Assembly (NCBI GenBank): GCA_022425445.1
Contig: JAKMFM010000025.1
Location: 1 to 7,288 of the forward strand
Direction of reading: 5' to 3'
Origin: Planktomarina sp.
Lineage (GTDB): Bacteria; Pseudomonadota; Alphaproteobacteria; Rhodobacterales; Rhodobacteraceae
Length of the DNA: 7,288 nt
Made by a program: the position numbers and the translations under genes. Numbering within the stretch: the stretch's first letter is position 1; the number at the start of each line of letters is the position of its first letter. The notes beneath the pieces are model-generated. The model was not told the origin of the DNA. It saw only the letters and a list, made by a program, of their open reading frames with translations, and ran no database searches. Of the stretch, positions 6,762 through 7,288 are shown in pieces.

Positions 6762-7288
6762 TTACTTGACCGCGCCGAGTGTTAGGCCGGCAATGAAATG
6801 TTTTTGCATAAGGAAGAACATCAAGACCGGCGGCAGCGCTGCAACAATCGAGCCCGCGCTCATCAGATGATACATCGCGCGAAACTGCGCGTTAAAGCTG
6901 GTAATCCCAGCGGTGACGGGCTGGGCGTTTTCGCCCTGGGTCAGTACAATTGCCCAGAAATAATCATTCCATATGAAGGTGAAGATCAAAACTGACAGCG
7001 CAGCAATCGCGGGCTTCATGAGCGGCAGGACCACGAACCAGAATATCCGCCACTCAGCGATGCCCTCGACCCGAGCCGCTTCGATCAGCTCATGGGGCAG
7101 CGCTTTGATGAAATTGCGCATGAAGAGGGTGCAAAACCCAGTTTGAAATGCGATGTGAAATAAAACGAGCCCTGTTTTGGTATTATACAAATTCATATCG
7201 AGCGTCAGGTCACGCACAGGCACCATGAGGATTTGAAAAGGTACAAAATTGCCGGCAATGAACATGAAGAAAACCAGCAAATTACCGC
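6762..7288 (-). CDS. Sugar ABC transporter permease, MalG type (C-terminal part, runs off the right edge)
   Basis: This is the inner-membrane permease of a carbohydrate ABC importer (binding-protein-dependent, CUT1 style). Only the last 174 codons before the TAA stop are in the window, roughly 60% of a usual 270-300 residue MalG-like protein; the N-terminus lies beyond the right edge. In partial numbering, hydrophobic segments lie at about 1-22, 36-56, 94-114 and 144-163. Between the second and third is the EAA loop that docks on the ATPase: E-A-A at 69-71, G at 75 and L-P at 87-88. The C-terminus (QKHFIAGLTLGAVK) is typical of MalG homologues. A TTG codon near position 7280 is internal, not a start. 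The stop is 29 bases before the alpha-galactosidase start, so the two are probably co-transcribed and the likely cargo is a galactoside such as melibiose or raffinose. The family call is firm; the substrate is inferred from neighbours only. Confidence 0.93.
   Translation of the reverse strand, partial: GNLLVFFMFIAGNFVPFQILMVPVRDLTLDMNLYNTKTGLVLFHIAFQTGFCTLFMRNFIKALPHELIEAARVEGIAEWRIFWFVVLPLMKPAIAALSVLIFTFIWNDYFWAIVLTQGENAQPVTAGITSFNAQFRAMYHLMSAGSIVAALPPVLMFFLMQKHFIAGLTLGAVK

Noticed and set aside
7278..7280. TTG as the start codon of the permease
   Set aside because: The frame stays open to the window edge and the protein would lack the N-terminal membrane segments of MalG-type permeases, so this is an internal leucine codon.

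Overview
The window is one tightly packed operon segment read entirely from the minus strand. It carries seven genes, five complete and two cut by the window edges. The largest gap between genes is 44 bases, and no promoter, terminator, RNA gene, mobile element, repeat array or CRISPR array can be seen. The protein sequences (a Caulobacter XylB-like sugar dehydrogenase, single-domain DgoK and DgoA, an SMP-30-type lactonase) and the moderate-to-high GC content suggest an alphaproteobacterium, plausibly of the Rhodobacterales/Roseobacter group. That assignment is inferred from protein style only.

In transcription order (right to left) the genes are: the C-terminal part of a MalG-type sugar ABC transporter permease (6762-7288, runs off the right edge); a GH36 alpha-galactosidase (4648-6732); a short-chain dehydrogenase, probably galactose 1-dehydrogenase (3836-4603); 2-dehydro-3-deoxygalactonokinase DgoK (2934-3833); 2-dehydro-3-deoxy-6-phosphogalactonate aldolase DgoA (2335-2937); an SMP-30/gluconolactonase-family lactonase (1505-2341); and a GH42 beta-galactosidase (1-1497, runs off the left edge). 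The GH42 frame is open for 499 codons without a break. It is the real content of the first 1.5 kb, although several shorter out-of-frame ORFs overlap it.

Together the genes form a galactoside-utilisation pathway. The ABC transporter would import alpha- and/or beta-galactosides. The two cytoplasmic galactosidases, neither with a signal peptide, would release galactose. Galactose would then enter the oxidative De Ley-Doudoroff route: galactose to galactonolactone (dehydrogenase), to galactonate (lactonase), to 2-keto-3-deoxygalactonate (galactonate dehydratase, not in this window), to the 6-phosphate (DgoK), to pyruvate plus glyceraldehyde 3-phosphate (DgoA). No Leloir-pathway gene is present.

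The most notable points are the dehydrogenase's missing active-site lysine (Asn in the YxxxK position), the absence of a galactonate dehydratase between its pathway neighbours, and a chain of overlapping or nearly abutting genes from the dehydrogenase to the GH42 gene. I see a good catabolic operon but no clearly novel biological system.
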